Assembly (NCBI RefSeq): GCF_000317025.1
Contig: NC_019689.1
Location: 633,501 to 697,500, forward strand
DNA length: 64,000 nt
Reading direction: 5' to 3'
Source of the DNA: Pleurocapsa sp. PCC 7327
GTDB lineage: Bacteria > Cyanobacteriota > Cyanobacteriia > Cyanobacteriales > Microcystaceae
Part shown: positions 36,460 through 46,427 of the stretch, one piece after another
Numbering within the stretch: the first letter of the stretch is position 1
Layout: each line of letters begins with the position of its first letter
Notes under the pieces: model-generated
Database searches by the model: none
What the model was told of the DNA's origin: nothing
What the model saw: the letters and a program-made list of their open reading frames with translations, nothing else
Translations under genes and position numbers: made by a program

Positions 36460-37155
36460 ATGACCTTTTTCAATCCAACCGAACCCATTCTTCGTCCCAA
36501 ACAATATGCATTAGATTATCAGGATCGCCAAGGACTCTTGCACGTTCAGCTGAAAATTAAAAATAAAACCCTAGTTTCTAGTATTTATACCCGTATCGAT
36601 CAAGTTTTTGGACTCTGGGGTTTAATATCAGCCGCAATCTTTATTAATGCTCAATTTACTCCCATTAGTTGGGTAACGCAAGCGATTGTTTGGTCGGTTT
36701 TAACAGTTGGGGGAACTCTAGTTACTATCGGACTAACTCACTTTTGGGTAGCAGTAGAACGCTTGCATTGGGTGTTATATGTCTGGGTGATTTTAATGCT
36801 GGTAGGTGTTGCTATTACCGATTTGGGTATCTTTTTAGGGTGGGGTCAGGTGTTAATGCATCTATCTCATCTCTGGTTGGGATTATGCGCCATAGGATAT
36901 TTCTGTACGGGAATAGGAATGCGTTCTCGCGCCTTCATCATCTCTGGCATCATTCACTCGCTGGGGATTGTCAGCTTATCCTATGTTGTGGGATGGCAGT
37001 TTCTGGTTACGGGGTTAATTATGGCAGCCAATCTATTTGTCTTGGCAGAAACTCAATGGGATATGCGCCTTCCCATTGAGAGTTATGGATTGTTAACAGA
37101 AAAGCAAAAACAATTCAATCGCGAACAGCAAAAGTTAAGACAAGCAACTTGTTAG
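36460..37155 (+). CDS. Integral membrane hypothetical protein
   Basis: A 231-residue protein. The N-terminal cytosolic part (about 1-45) ends at a first hydrophobic segment, with about five further helices to residue 205. The end is a charged cytosolic tail (TEKQKQFNREQQKL). It is consistent with a conserved cyanobacterial membrane protein; I do not recognise a family. It converges on lipA with a shared terminator between them. Confidence 0.6.
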   Translation: MTFFNPTEPILRPKQYALDYQDRQGLLHVQLKIKNKTLVSSIYTRIDQVFGLWGLISAAIFINAQFTPISWVTQAIVWSVLTVGGTLVTIGLTHFWVAVERLHWVLYVWVILMLVGVAITDLGIFLGWGQVLMHLSHLWLGLCAIGYFCTGIGMRSRAFIISGIIHSLGIVSLSYVVGWQFLVTGLIMAANLFVLAETQWDMRLPIESYGLLTEKQKQFNREQQKLRQATC

Positions 37156-37164
37156 AAAGAAAAA

Positions 37165-37203
37165 GTAAAAAGGAGAAAAGAAAAATTTTTATTTCCTTTT
37201 TAC
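37165..37203. terminator. Terminator between the membrane protein gene and lipA
   Basis: GTAAAAAGGA with TCCTTTTTAC form a 10-base stem around a very A/T-rich loop. The loop pairs further, and the spacer is shared by convergent genes, so it can work in both directions. Confidence 0.6.
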
Positions 37204-37210
37204 CTTGCGA

Positions 37211-38140
37211 CTAATCCTCCTCTCCAGCATGATAGGAGCTGCGAACCAAGGGACCGGAACGTACGTGAGAAAACCCGAGGGAGCAGGCAATTTCTCCGAG
37301 TCGGTCAAATTCTTCCGGTCGCCAATATTTTTGTACGGGTAAGTGTTCTAGGGAAGGACGCATGTATTGACCGAGGGTAAGGCGATCGCACTTTACCGCC
37401 CGTAAATCTTCCATCGTTTGGATAACTTCTGTTTCTGTCTCGCCGTGTCCCAGCATCAAACCGGACTTGGTAGGAATGCTCGGATCGAGTTCTTTCACCC
37501 AACGCAATACGTCAAGAGATCTTTCGTACTTTGCTCCCCGCCGTACGGGACCTTGCAGCCGCCGTACCGTTTCGATATTGTGGTTGTAACAAGCAGGTTT
37601 AGCTGCGACTACGGTTGCCACTCGTTCTTTTTGTGCTTTTTCTTTCCCTATACCGCCCCAAAAATCGGGAGTCAAGACTTCGATTTGAGTATCTCGATTC
37701 ATTTGACGAATGGCAGTCATCGTCTTAACAAACCAACTTGCTCCACCATCAGGCAAATCGTCTCTCGCCACCGAAGTCAGCACCACATAGCTCAACCCCA
37801 GCAAATGGACGGATTCCGCTACCTTTTGCGGTTCGTCGGGGTCTAATTGCATCGGCGCGTGTCCCTTATCTACTTGACAAAATGCACAGGCACGGGTACA
37901 CGTCGATCCCATCAATAAGAATGTCGCCGTTTTCTTGGAATAACATTCGCCTCGATTGGGACAGCGACCTTCTTCGCAGATAGTATGAATTTGTCGTTGC
38001 TTGATAATCCTCTGGACGGTCGAAAGTTCGCTGGCTTTGCCAAGAGAACGCTTCAACCAAGGCGGAAGTGCGGCTATTTCTTCGCGCCACTGAGAATGAG
38101 CCGATGGAGTTGGATGAGAGCGATCGATTTCTGTCGGCAT
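37211..38140 (-). CDS. lipA: Lipoyl synthase LipA
   Basis: A 309-residue radical-SAM enzyme that inserts two sulfurs into octanoyl-protein to make lipoate. The first cluster motif [12 protein letters not shown] (CX5C-like) and the radical-SAM motif CTRACAFC (CX3CX2C) are both present, and the C-terminus has RSSYHA, needed for the auxiliary cluster. It pairs functionally with lipB at 48441. Full length; start ATG 38140. It is transcribed divergently from the response regulator gene. Confidence 0.95.
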   Translation of the reverse strand: MPTEIDRSHPTPSAHSQWREEIAALPPWLKRSLGKASELSTVQRIIKQRQIHTICEEGRCPNRGECYSKKTATFLLMGSTCTRACAFCQVDKGHAPMQLDPDEPQKVAESVHLLGLSYVVLTSVARDDLPDGGASWFVKTMTAIRQMNRDTQIEVLTPDFWGGIGKEKAQKERVATVVAAKPACYNHNIETVRRLQGPVRRGAKYERSLDVLRWVKELDPSIPTKSGLMLGHGETETEVIQTMEDLRAVKCDRLTLGQYMRPSLEHLPVQKYWRPEEFDRLGEIACSLGFSHVRSGPLVRSSYHAGEED

Positions 38141-38510
38141 CTATCTTGAGAAATACTGGTAACTGTCACGATATCTCAAATGTTACAACATTTCAGCTCG
38201 CAGCTTGGTTAGTGCGGGTCAAAGAGAGGATAATTAGTCGCTTCTTCGTTCCCCTTCCGATGAAAAGAAAACTTCAGTACGAGGGATCCAAGTTTGAGAA
38301 GCATCCCCCTAGGGATGTAAATTTTGACAGATGAAATGTGTAGCTTTAAATTTATACTGTTAGTTTTAAGCGATTGGTAGGGAACATTAATATGTGTAGA
38401 GCGAGCAGTATTTAGTCTATAGTCTTTTGTACGCACTAAACTAATGACAGATGACTAACGGCTCACTCGTCAGTGCAGTCAATCACCTCTTTGTATAAGG
38501 AGAGTTAATC
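38141..38510. other. 370-base gap between lipA and the response regulator gene
   Basis: AT-rich with no open frame of coding quality. The only clear element is AAGGAGAG, seven bases before the GTG 38511 start. The lipA promoter must also lie here. Nothing else identified. Confidence 0.4.
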
Positions 38511-39071
38511 GTGTCCACTCACAAAGTTCTCGTGATTGATGACAGTAAAGTCATCAGAATGCGTGTCAGAGATATGTTGCCTCCCAACACCTTTGAGGTC
38601 ATAGAAGCCAAAGATGGATTAGAAGGTTATAATCTCATTCGCTCCGAAAACCCTAACTTGATTATGTTAGATTTTCTCCTACCCAAAATGAGCGGCTGGG
38701 AAGTCTATCAAGAACTTCAGAAAGAATATCAACTAAAGACTATTCCCTTAGTCGTTATGTCGGGTCGCAAAGAAGAGGTGATGGAGAAAATTCCAGAACC
38801 TTTCGACTATTTTGCTTTTGTTGAAAAACCTTTCGATCAAAAACAATTAGTAGATGCTATCAGAGAAGCGATGGCAAAGGCGAAGAAGCATCCCAGATCC
38901 GTAGAGTTTGCTTCTACTAATAACGTTGGTACGGCAGCTTCTAGCTCATCGGATACGGCTGCTGAAATTCAGACACTTAATGCTAAAATCGCTCAGATGC
39001 AGGATGAAATTAATAGCTTGAAAAAACAGTTATCTCAACTTATCGTGTTTATTAAACAGAGAATTAAATAG
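38511..39071 (+). CDS. Response regulator with C-terminal coiled coil
   Basis: A 186-residue protein. The receiver domain (1-125) has the acid pocket DD at 10-11, phospho-acceptor Asp near 54 in MLDFLLP, Thr/Ser near 84 (MSGR) and Lys near 108 (VEKPF). After a Ser/Thr/Ala linker (about 130-148) comes a short coiled coil (LNAKIAQMQDEINSLKKQL). It has no DNA-binding domain, so it likely signals through protein contacts. The start is GTG 38511 with an upstream AAGGAGAG. No kinase is directly adjacent. Confidence 0.88.
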   Translation: MSTHKVLVIDDSKVIRMRVRDMLPPNTFEVIEAKDGLEGYNLIRSENPNLIMLDFLLPKMSGWEVYQELQKEYQLKTIPLVVMSGRKEEVMEKIPEPFDYFAFVEKPFDQKQLVDAIREAMAKAKKHPRSVEFASTNNVGTAASSSSDTAAEIQTLNAKIAQMQDEINSLKKQLSQLIVFIKQRIK

Positions 39072-39142
39072 GAAAGCGAGGAAACCTGCTAGCTTTTATT
39101 TTTCTTCAAATATCTCTTTTCTAGTTATTCGATCGCTCATTC

Positions 39143-39646
39143 TTACGATCGCAACAGTCGAACCAGATGCACCAGTTCCGGCAAAATAAGTTTTTCTAGG
39201 GCGAGTTTCACAGCACTAGAAGAACCGGGGAGAGAAAAGACGAGTTTCTGACGATAAACGCCAGCAGTTGCTCTTGAGGCGATCGCTCTCGAACCAATTT
39301 CTTGATAGCTTAAATAGCGAAAGATCTCGCCAAATCCCGGTAGCGTCTTTTCTAATAACTTTGAGAGGGCATCGTAGGTCGTATCTCTAGGTGCAATTCC
39401 CGTCCCGCCGCTGAAAACGATCGCGTCAACGTCGGGAATCTCGCATAATTGTCTTAACTGTGTCTCGATTTGCGTCGGTTCGTCCTTGATAATAGCGTAT
39501 GCATCAACCCGATGACCCGCTTGTTGCAACAATTGCTCGATGAGTTGACCGCTGCGATCGGTCTCAAAAGTGCGAGTGTCGCTAACCGTAATGACCGCAC
39601 AATTGACAGAAATTAGATCGCGGTCGGGGTGAGGAACTGAAGTCAT
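39143..39646 (-). CDS. moaB: MoaB-like molybdenum cofactor protein
   Basis: A 167-residue MoaB/MogA-fold protein that adenylates molybdopterin before molybdenum insertion. The motif [12 protein letters not shown] and the later [13 protein letters not shown] are the active-site loops. It supports enzymes such as nitrate reductase. It is followed on the same strand by nothing and lies 54 bases downstream of psb28, so the two may be cotranscribed. Confidence 0.9.
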   Translation of the reverse strand: MTSVPHPDRDLISVNCAVITVSDTRTFETDRSGQLIEQLLQQAGHRVDAYAIIKDEPTQIETQLRQLCEIPDVDAIVFSGGTGIAPRDTTYDALSKLLEKTLPGFGEIFRYLSYQEIGSRAIASRATAGVYRQKLVFSLPGSSSAVKLALEKLILPELVHLVRLLRS

Positions 39647-39700
39647 AGAGATTTTTCTTGCGATCGACGATCGCCGCTTGACGATCGCAATCGCTTTGAA

Positions 39701-40036
39701 TTACGCTTTGGTAAACTGTAACCCCTTTTCCTGGGCATATCGCTCCATAAAGCGCATAAAGCGATCCCATTCTTGAGGAGAATTCATAACCACAACTGCT
39801 TCTACAGCTTCTGGTTTGCCATTAATAAACTTGCCTTTGACTTCCCGCGTAACAATTTCTCCTTCTTCATCGATTAAATACATTCCAGTAATTTCTTCTC
39901 GACTGTCGTTGCTGAAAATGTTAGGAGAATCAAAATAAAACTTAGCCATACCATTTTGTCCGTTGCGATCGCGACTTAAGCGAACTTCTGGAATCGCTTC
40001 TTCCGTAACTCCTCTAGCAAATTGAATTTCAGCCAT
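39701..40036 (-). CDS. psb28: Photosystem II assembly protein Psb28
   Basis: A 111-residue peripheral factor that binds PSII assembly intermediates, mostly around CP47 (RC47). The sequence [24 protein letters not shown] and [19 protein letters not shown] (quoted in parts) match the Psb28 family, and the length is typical. It starts at ATG 40036. It is transcribed divergently from the 40136 gene and upstream of moaB. Confidence 0.95.
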   Translation of the reverse strand: MAEIQFARGVTEEAIPEVRLSRDRNGQNGMAKFYFDSPNIFSNDSREEITGMYLIDEEGEIVTREVKGKFINGKPEAVEAVVVMNSPQEWDRFMRFMERYAQEKGLQFTKA

Positions 40037-40135
40037 CTTTTGTTATCCTCATATTTAACTGGTAATTTTCTCATCATCGCACAATCAATAAGCAATCGGC
40101 TTAAAAAAATCAGAGGCGAATTCAGGACAAAACCA

Positions 40136-40435
40136 GTGGAAAAATCTATTGGGCAACGCTTAGAACAGTACGCTATCAAGCGCCCTCAAGAAGTTTTGTT
40201 AGTCGAGATTGAAATAGGGGGCGAACCCGACCAAATTGTTATCTTCAAAGGATTTTCCAGTTCTCTGATGCGTCCGACGGCTTTCGATCCCGACGTGCCG
40301 ATCCTTTCAGAAGACGCAAAAATTATCAGGATCGATCGCCTTGCCAGTCCCTACAATCCTGCCGAACCTCGCTACATCCAGCAAGGATTGACTCTCGAAC
40401 AGATGGAGGCTCTTTTAGCCGAAGTCGGTTCTTAG
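40136..40435 (+). CDS. Conserved hypothetical protein
   Basis: A 99-residue soluble protein (GQRLEQYAIKRPQEVLLVEI, IVIFKGFSSSLMRPTAFDPD, PAEPRYIQQGLTLEQMEALL). It resembles a small protein shared by cyanobacteria and plastid genomes of algae/plants, but I cannot name the function. An upstream ATG at 40022 would overlap the psb28 start, so the internal GTG 40136 is chosen. It lies opposite psb28. Confidence 0.55.
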   Translation: MEKSIGQRLEQYAIKRPQEVLLVEIEIGGEPDQIVIFKGFSSSLMRPTAFDPDVPILSEDAKIIRIDRLASPYNPAEPRYIQQGLTLEQMEALLAEVGS

Positions 40436-40648
40436 AGAATTAAAATATAAATAAATTTAATCATTTGCCTGAATCTTCAAGCGACTAGCTGCCGTCGAGG
40501 TTAGCTAATCGCAGAATTTACTGTTTTAGCGATAGAGTAATATCTTAAAACTCAATTATTGCGTTATTGAAACTTAATCTACAATCTATTGGCATTTTAA
40601 GTTTTATATCCTTCTATTGTGAGCGTGTCGTGTGAGGAAGCTTGAACT

Positions 40649-42118
40649 ATGGTAACGTCTCTATCCCGCAACGGAAATAGCCGTCTTAATCCGCTACAAC
40701 CAAAACTACCTGTCTTTGCTCAGTCTTGCGATCGCCTTCTCGAACTTCCTAAGTCTCCCTTATTTGGTACTGACGGCATCCGAGGGAAAGCGGGAGAGTT
40801 ACTAACCGCTCCTTTTGCCTTACAACTCGGTTTTTGGGCAGGTCAAGTGCTGCGGGAAGTCACCTCCGAAGCTGGACCGATCGTTATCGGGCAAGATTCC
40901 AGAAACTCCAGCAATATGCTTTCTATGGCACTCGAAGCCGGATTGACCGCGGCAGGACTAGAAGTATGGCAATTGGGATTGTGCCCCACGCCTTGCGTTG
41001 CCTACCTGACGCGAATGAGCGAGGCGATCGGGGGGATTATGATTTCAGCCAGCCACAATCCGCCAGAAGATAACGGAATCAAGTTTTTTAGCGGCGAGGG
41101 AACTAAGCTATCGGAATCGCTAGCGCAGAGAATCGAAGCGGGATTGAGAGGCAATCTCGCTTCTGAAACGACCGTCGAAACTGCAACCCCATGGGGGAAA
41201 TCCCATCAGTACAAGGAATTGGTAAAAAATTACGGTCAGTTCTTGCAGGAGTCGCTCCCAGCAGGCATCGATTTTCAGGGGATGCGAATCGTTCTGGATC
41301 TGGCTTGGGGAGCCTCTGTCGAAGTTGCACCCTCAGTATTTCGCGCTTTAGGGGCAGAAGTGATTGGCTTGCACGATCGCCCCGACGGCGATCGCATTAA
41401 CGTTAAGTGCGGTTCCACCCATCTCAATTTACTGCAAGCGGCAGTTAAAGAATCTGGTGCCGACATGGGATTTGCCTTCGATGGCGATGCCGATCGCGCG
41501 ATGGCAGTCGATGCCAAAGGTCGAGCGATCGATGGCGATTATATTCTCTATTTTTGGGGTCAGATGCTCAAAAATCAGAATTTATTGCCCGATAATTCGA
41601 TCGTCACGACGGTTATGGCAAATCTCGGCTTCGAGCGAGCTTGGCAAGCGATTGGCGGTCAAATGATTCGCACGGCAGTGGGCGATCGCTACGTTCAGGA
41701 AAAAATGTGGCAAACGGGAGCCATGCTGGGCGGCGAACAGTCGGGACATATTATCTGCCATCACCACAGCGTTTCTGGCGATGGCGTACAAACCGCCCTG
41801 CATCTAGCCGCTTTAGTGCGCCAATTGGGAACTTCCTTAGCCGAATTAGTCGATCGCAGCTTTCAAACCTATCCTCAGATTTTACGGAATATCCGCGTCG
41901 AAGACCGCGAATGCCGCGATCGCTGGCAAGAATGCGACCCCCTACAAGCGGCGATCGCTCGCGCCGAGAGCGAAATGGGCGATCGAGGACGAGTTTTGGT
42001 TCGGGCATCGGGTACGGAACCCTTAATCCGCGTTATGGTAGAGTCGGCTTGCGCCCAATCGGCTCAATATTGGTCCGAGCAATTGGTTAACGCCGTCGAG
42101 CGATATTTAGTTGCCTGA
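40649..42118 (+). CDS. glmM: Phosphoglucosamine mutase
   Basis: A 489-residue enzyme converting glucosamine-6-P to glucosamine-1-P for peptidoglycan and lipid A. The catalytic Ser135 lies in [16 protein letters not shown], the metal site is DGDADR near 276, and [14 protein letters not shown] is the C-terminal phosphate loop. There is an N-terminal extension of about 36 residues before [12 protein letters not shown]. Monocistronic. It is GC-richer and dense in HIP1 sites. Confidence 0.95.
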   Translation: MVTSLSRNGNSRLNPLQPKLPVFAQSCDRLLELPKSPLFGTDGIRGKAGELLTAPFALQLGFWAGQVLREVTSEAGPIVIGQDSRNSSNMLSMALEAGLTAAGLEVWQLGLCPTPCVAYLTRMSEAIGGIMISASHNPPEDNGIKFFSGEGTKLSESLAQRIEAGLRGNLASETTVETATPWGKSHQYKELVKNYGQFLQESLPAGIDFQGMRIVLDLAWGASVEVAPSVFRALGAEVIGLHDRPDGDRINVKCGSTHLNLLQAAVKESGADMGFAFDGDADRAMAVDAKGRAIDGDYILYFWGQMLKNQNLLPDNSIVTTVMANLGFERAWQAIGGQMIRTAVGDRYVQEKMWQTGAMLGGEQSGHIICHHHSVSGDGVQTALHLAALVRQLGTSLAELVDRSFQTYPQILRNIRVEDRECRDRWQECDPLQAAIARAESEMGDRGRVLVRASGTEPLIRVMVESACAQSAQYWSEQLVNAVERYLVA

Positions 42119-42246
42119 AATTCGGCGATCGGTTATCAGTTATTAGTTATTTGGTCGGTTTCTTACCCAACATTGGTAACTTTTCACGGTTGAAGCTTAT
42201 CCTCTTACAATAGAAAGTAAAGAAATGTAACTACCGAGATCGGGAA

Positions 42247-42429
42247 ATGCAGAAAACGATGACAGAACCTCAACCAACTCAAACACCCAAACTAGAGGAA
42301 CCCAAGTTTGGATTCAACGACTACGCAGAACGGTTAAACGGTCGTGCAGCCATGATTGGCTTCGTTCTGACTCTTCTAATCGAGTACATTACGGGAAAAG
42401 GCTTACTTGCCTGGTTGGGCTTGAAATAG
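42247..42429 (+). CDS. hli: High-light-inducible protein (Hli/SCP)
   Basis: A 60-residue one-helix protein of the chlorophyll a/b-binding superfamily. GFNDYAERLNGRAAMIGFV holds the ExxNGRxAMxGF motif with the chlorophyll-binding Glu/Asn/Arg. It sits in thylakoid membranes, carrying chlorophyll and carotenoid during photoprotection or PSII repair. A second ATG 12 bases in is also possible. The spacer upstream contains TTACAAT and AATGTAAC, but a full light-response element cannot be claimed. Confidence 0.93.
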   Translation: MQKTMTEPQPTQTPKLEEPKFGFNDYAERLNGRAAMIGFVLTLLIEYITGKGLLAWLGLK

Positions 42430-42446
42430 TCAATAACAAGTATTGC

Positions 42447-42473
42447 CCCTATGTCTTGCAGAAGGCTAGGGGA
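42447..42473 (+). repeat. Hairpin after hli
   Basis: CCCCTA and TAGGGG flank a 14-base loop. It is followed by A and T, not a strong T run; perhaps a weak terminator. Confidence 0.35.
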
Positions 42474-42578
42474 AAATACTTAATGATTATTGAACTTTAC
42501 ATTTGGTGCCTTTTTGAGGCAGGTAAGATAAGCTGAAGTTAGAGTCGCGAATATACTTAAAGAATCTAGAGCCAAGTG

Positions 42579-42866
42579 ATGAACGCTTTATTGCCTCGAT
42601 TTTTAAAAGTCGCTTACCGCAAGGAACCGATTTCTAGCTTCATTTTGATCGTGGGAGCGGTGGATGCGGCGATCGGCGGTTTTGGCTCGCGCTGGAGCTT
42701 ACTATCTTTTGGGCTAATGATGGTATTCTTAGCTGCCTTGCTGCGGTGGTGGCAAATGCAAAAAGCGCAAGCGGCGATGGCAGAAAATACTCCCAGACAT
42801 TATTTGCCGCCTAGTTCGTCTCGAACCCCATTACCCATGTTGACTAGCGAAAGGCATCGGCGATGA
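42579..42866 (+). CDS. Small membrane hypothetical protein
   Basis: A 95-residue protein. Two hydrophobic segments (about 17-35 and 40-60) are followed by a polar C-terminus rich in Pro and Ser. It starts ATG 42579 after GTG 42576. Its TGA overlaps the next ATG (ATGA), so it is coupled to the MerR regulator. Function unknown. Confidence 0.6.
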   Translation: MNALLPRFLKVAYRKEPISSFILIVGAVDAAIGGFGSRWSLLSFGLMMVFLAALLRWWQMQKAQAAMAENTPRHYLPPSSSRTPLPMLTSERHRR

Positions 42867-43297
42867 ATCCGACTGCTAGGATCGATCGATGGCTAAAAAT
42901 TGGCGAGGTGGCAACCGAAAGCGGTTTGCCAGTCAAAACAATTCGTTATTACGAAAAACTCGGCTTGTTGACTCCTTCGGTAGAAAGAACGAAATCCGGC
43001 TATCGCCTCTTTCACAGATCGGTGTTCAATCGACTTGCATTCATCAAGCGATCGCAGTCTTTAGGTCTCACTCTCAACGACATCCGCAAAATTCTCTCAG
43101 TTCGCGATGCTGGAGAACTTCCCTGCGGAGTCGCCAAAGAAATGCTGTTGCACAAGCTAGAGCTAATCCAACAACAAATAGAAGCCCTAGAAATTTTGCA
43201 ATCTGAGTTACGAGGAATACTATCGGGTTGGCAAGATATGCCATCTCGTGAGAAGATCGCCCAAACAATCTGTCCCAATATTCAATCAGAAATATGA
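42863..43297 (+). CDS. MerR-family transcriptional regulator
   Basis: A 144-residue regulator. The N-terminal helix-turn-helix KIGEVATESGLPVKTIRYYE is classic MerR, the wing RTKSGYRLF follows, and a dimerisation coiled coil (about 85-118) is present. Cys residues occur in ELPCGVAKE and in TICPNI near the C-terminus, as in metal-sensing members such as ZntR or CueR, but the exact spacing does not fix the metal. It overlaps its neighbours by four bases on both sides. An adjacent metal transporter is absent. Confidence 0.85.
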   Translation: MNPTARIDRWLKIGEVATESGLPVKTIRYYEKLGLLTPSVERTKSGYRLFHRSVFNRLAFIKRSQSLGLTLNDIRKILSVRDAGELPCGVAKEMLLHKLELIQQQIEALEILQSELRGILSGWQDMPSREKIAQTICPNIQSEI

Positions 43298-44481
43298 AGT
43301 TTAGGGGCGAAGCTCGGAAAAATCGAATTAACTGGACGCTAATCCTAACAATCCTCGCAATTTTCCCAGGAGGGCACGAACTAACCGCACAAGAGCCAAA
43401 CCCTTCCGCTCCCTCCGAACCCGTGCCGGGAACCGAGAGAGTATTTCCAGCCAATCCCTGGAGAAAAGCGCTGAAAATCCACACCCTCTCAGGTCACCTG
43501 ACAGGCATCACTTCTCTCTCATTTACGAGAGACGGACGAACTCTCATCAGCGGCGGTAGCGAAAATGATGGTTCCCTGCGCTTTTGGTCGGTTAGTTCGG
43601 GCGAAGAAGTCGCCGAGTTTCGCGCTCAACAAACCAACGTGCAGACGATGGCAATTACTCCCAATGGGGAAACATTGGTGACTAGCGGACCGGATACTAT
43701 TATTAACCTCTGGGATTTGGCAAGGGGAAAAGAATACAGAGAAAATAGAACCTTTTTCTTAGAGCACAGCACCCAAGTTCTATCCGTAGCCATTAGTCCC
43801 GACGGAAATATTTTGGTTAGCGGCGCTTTAGATGGGATTCGCGTCTGGACTCTCAAGCCGCGCCGTCCTCTTTATCGGTTAAGCTGGATAGGCAACCCAG
43901 TCTATGCTATTGCTTTTAACCCTAACGGGTATATCGTCGCCAGCGGCGATGGAGATGGCAGAGTTCAACTTTGGGACGTGAGAGAAGGAACTTTTATCTC
44001 TGAATTCTTCCCTCACCAAGAAGCTATTACCGCACTGAGGTTTACTCCCGATGGCAAGCTCCTCATCACAGCTAGCGATGATCGCACCATAAAAATTTGG
44101 GATCTGGAAACGGGAACGCTAGTCCATACGCTGATCGGACATACCGGTCGAGTCCGCGCGATCGCTCTCAATCCCGACGGACGAACCCTAGCGACTGGTA
44201 GCAACGACGGCATTCGCATTTGGGATACCCTAACCGGAGATTTGGTAGGAAGATACTACGGTCACAGAGATTGGGTAACTGCCTTGGCCTTTAGTCCCAA
44301 CGGACGCTATTTAGCTAGCGGAGGACTCGATTCGCTAGTTAATATTTGGGATAGTGCCTCAGCCAAACAACCCAAAAAATCTGAGGAAGCAGAGGAAACT
44401 GAAGAACCAGAAAGGTTAGAAGATTCAGAAGATTCTGAAAAACCAGAAAAACCGGAAGATTCAGAAGAATCGGAACAATGA
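43294..44481 (+). CDS. WD40-repeat protein with acidic tail
   Basis: A 395-residue protein. The N-terminus has a hydrophobic segment (about 12-27, LILTILAIFPG), which may be a signal peptide or anchor. Seven WD40 repeats (about 65-355) give a beta propeller, with motifs such as IKIWDLETG, VNIWDSASA and GHTGRVRAIALNPDG. The last 35 residues are highly acidic (EEAEETEEPERLEDSEDSE). It overlaps merR upstream and nnr downstream by four bases. Likely a scaffold, possibly periplasmic; partner unknown. Confidence 0.8.
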   Translation: MKFRGEARKNRINWTLILTILAIFPGGHELTAQEPNPSAPSEPVPGTERVFPANPWRKALKIHTLSGHLTGITSLSFTRDGRTLISGGSENDGSLRFWSVSSGEEVAEFRAQQTNVQTMAITPNGETLVTSGPDTIINLWDLARGKEYRENRTFFLEHSTQVLSVAISPDGNILVSGALDGIRVWTLKPRRPLYRLSWIGNPVYAIAFNPNGYIVASGDGDGRVQLWDVREGTFISEFFPHQEAITALRFTPDGKLLITASDDRTIKIWDLETGTLVHTLIGHTGRVRAIALNPDGRTLATGSNDGIRIWDTLTGDLVGRYYGHRDWVTALAFSPNGRYLASGGLDSLVNIWDSASAKQPKKSEEAEETEEPERLEDSEDSEKPEKPEDSEESEQ

Positions 44482-46034
44482 ATCCGCAACAACAACTCGA
44501 ACAAGTTGTCGTCACCGCCGAACAGATGCGTCAAATCGAGGCGCGTATATTTGCGGCAGGAATGCCCGTAGCGGCGCTGATGGAAAAAGCGGCAGGACTG
44601 GCGGCTTCTCGCATTCAACAACTCTATCCGCTTTCTCAAGTCTCGCGGGTGGGGATTTTAATCGGTCCGGGTCATAATGGGGGAGATGCCCTAGTTGTTG
44701 CCCGCGAATTACATCTGGCAGGCTATCAAGTGTCCCTGTACCGTCCTTTTCCCAAGCTAAAGGATTTAACGGCACAGCATGCTCAATACGCGGAGAATTT
44801 GGGAATTCCCTCCTATAACGATCTTCAGTCCTTACAACAGTGCGAGTTAATTATTGATGGATTGTTTGGTTTTGGACTGGAGCGATCGCTTTCTGGCGAA
44901 ATCGCACAGGCAATTCATCAACTCAATCAATGGTCGCAACCCGTCGTCAGTATCGACATTCCCTCTGGGCTGCACACGGATACGGGAGAAGTTTTAGGCA
45001 CCGCCGTTCGCGCCACTCATACCCTGTGTTTGGGGCTATGGAAACGGGGATTTTTCCAAGACGCAGCGCTGGAATACCTTGGCAAGGCAGAACGGATCGA
45101 TTTTGGCGTTCCGCCAAAGGAAGCATGGGCGATTCTCTCGCAAAGCGAACCGATACGACAGATAAATCTATCCAGTGCCAAGCAGTATTTGCCCGTACCG
45201 CGTCCGCCAGTTACGCATAAATACAAGCAAGGACATTTATTGGTAATTTGCGGCTCTCGTCGCTATGCTGGGGGCGCGATTCTCACCGGACTGGGAGCGA
45301 GGGCGAGTGGGGTAGGAATGCTCTCTATAGCCGTGCCAGAATCGCTCAAACCCTTGTTGGTAACTCACCTACCCGACGCTCTCATTATCGATTGTCCCGA
45401 AACGGAAACGGGCGCGATCGCACAGTTGCCCCCGATTGCTTCAGATTTCAGTAAATATCAAGTCATCGCTTGCGGACCCGGTTTAACTCAGCAAGCGCAA
45501 TCGATCGTCCAAGCGGTTTTAAAAGCCGAATGTCCGCTCGTGTTAGACGCGGATGGATTAAATAATTTGGTGCAATTGGGTACGATGGCAAGTTTATCGT
45601 TACGAAAAGCTCCAACCGTTCTTACTCCTCATTTGGGAGAATTTAAACGGTTATTTCCCGATATCGATCGCCCGGATCGCGATCGCATTCAAGCAGTACA
45701 AAAAGCGGCAGCGCAAAGCGGTGCAATTATCTTATTAAAAGGAGCCAGAACCGCGATCGCTCATCCTCAAGGTTCCGTTTGGTTAGTTCCCACAAGTACG
45801 CCTGCCCTGGCGCGAGGAGGCAGCGGAGATGTATTGACAGGTTTAATTGGGGGCTTATTAGCGCAATCGGCTACTTCCGATGGGTCACTAGAAGCGCTCG
45901 TCGCTACGGCGGCTTGGTGGCACGCGCAGGCGGGAATTTTGGCTGCTCAAGAGCGTACTGAGTTAGGAGTCGATGCTTTTACTTTATCTCAGTATCTCTT
46001 GCCGTTTCTAAGTAATGCGATCGAGAAAACCTAA
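44478..46034 (+). CDS. nnr: Bifunctional NAD(P)H-hydrate epimerase and dehydratase
   Basis: A 518-residue repair enzyme for damaged NADH/NADPH hydrates. The N-terminal epimerase half (about 10-220; GPGHNGGDALVVAR) and the C-terminal ADP-dependent dehydratase half (about 230-515; ACGPGLTQ and ARGGSGDVLTGLIGG, with the catalytic Asp) are both intact. It overlaps the WD40 gene by ATGA and is the last gene in the chain. Cytosolic. Confidence 0.93.
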   Translation: MNPQQQLEQVVVTAEQMRQIEARIFAAGMPVAALMEKAAGLAASRIQQLYPLSQVSRVGILIGPGHNGGDALVVARELHLAGYQVSLYRPFPKLKDLTAQHAQYAENLGIPSYNDLQSLQQCELIIDGLFGFGLERSLSGEIAQAIHQLNQWSQPVVSIDIPSGLHTDTGEVLGTAVRATHTLCLGLWKRGFFQDAALEYLGKAERIDFGVPPKEAWAILSQSEPIRQINLSSAKQYLPVPRPPVTHKYKQGHLLVICGSRRYAGGAILTGLGARASGVGMLSIAVPESLKPLLVTHLPDALIIDCPETETGAIAQLPPIASDFSKYQVIACGPGLTQQAQSIVQAVLKAECPLVLDADGLNNLVQLGTMASLSLRKAPTVLTPHLGEFKRLFPDIDRPDRDRIQAVQKAAAQSGAIILLKGARTAIAHPQGSVWLVPTSTPALARGGSGDVLTGLIGGLLAQSATSDGSLEALVATAAWWHAQAGILAAQERTELGVDAFTLSQYLLPFLSNAIEKT

Positions 46035-46221
46035 TTATCTTAAATGTTATTCAGAACAATTCTGGAGATTGTCAACAGAGATACAGAAAAATTCTTGATA
46101 CTATTTTTCTCTAGCTTCATGCTGCTACGATCCCAAATCCCAATCGAGCTGACACTTTCATGTCATATTCGCCACTCATACTAAAAACTAGCAAACTTAA
46201 TTCAGTTTTTCAGAGGGTACT

Positions 46222-46368
46222 ATGAAAATCAAACTGATGCCATTGTTAGTTGGAGCGCTCGTCTTTGCCCTGTCATTGGCTCCTCTAGCCGCTCAAGCTT
46301 GCACTGAAGGCAAACAGAGTTCGGACACTAACACGGATAGCACCCCCAGACAGGAGCAAAACTCATAA
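46222..46368 (+). CDS. Small secreted peptide
   Basis: A 48-residue frame from ATG 46222 to TAA 46366. GAGG lies a good distance upstream. Residues 1-25 form a signal peptide (LLVGALVFALSLAPLAAQA), then one Cys and a polar tail (EGKQSSDTNTDS). The site AAQA^C suits signal peptidase I; the lipobox fit is poor. A hairpin follows. No homologue known to me; moderately supported. Confidence 0.5.
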   Translation: MKIKLMPLLVGALVFALSLAPLAAQACTEGKQSSDTNTDSTPRQEQNS

Positions 46369-46387
46369 ACTCAGTGTAGAAGATAGT

Positions 46388-46424
46388 GATGGGATTACCA
46401 AAAACTCAATCCCATCGCTCTTTG
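46388..46424. terminator. Hairpin between the small peptide gene and cnfR
   Basis: GATGGGATT and AATCCCATC make a 9-base stem with an 11-base loop, followed by GCTCTTTG. Likely a terminator for the convergent genes. Confidence 0.6.
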
Positions 46425-46427
46425 CAA

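Noticed and set aside
41641-42090. A 149-codon open frame inside glmM on the same strand
   Set aside because: It lies fully within the conserved glmM frame, is Arg/Ser-rich like an out-of-frame translation and has no plausible ribosome site.
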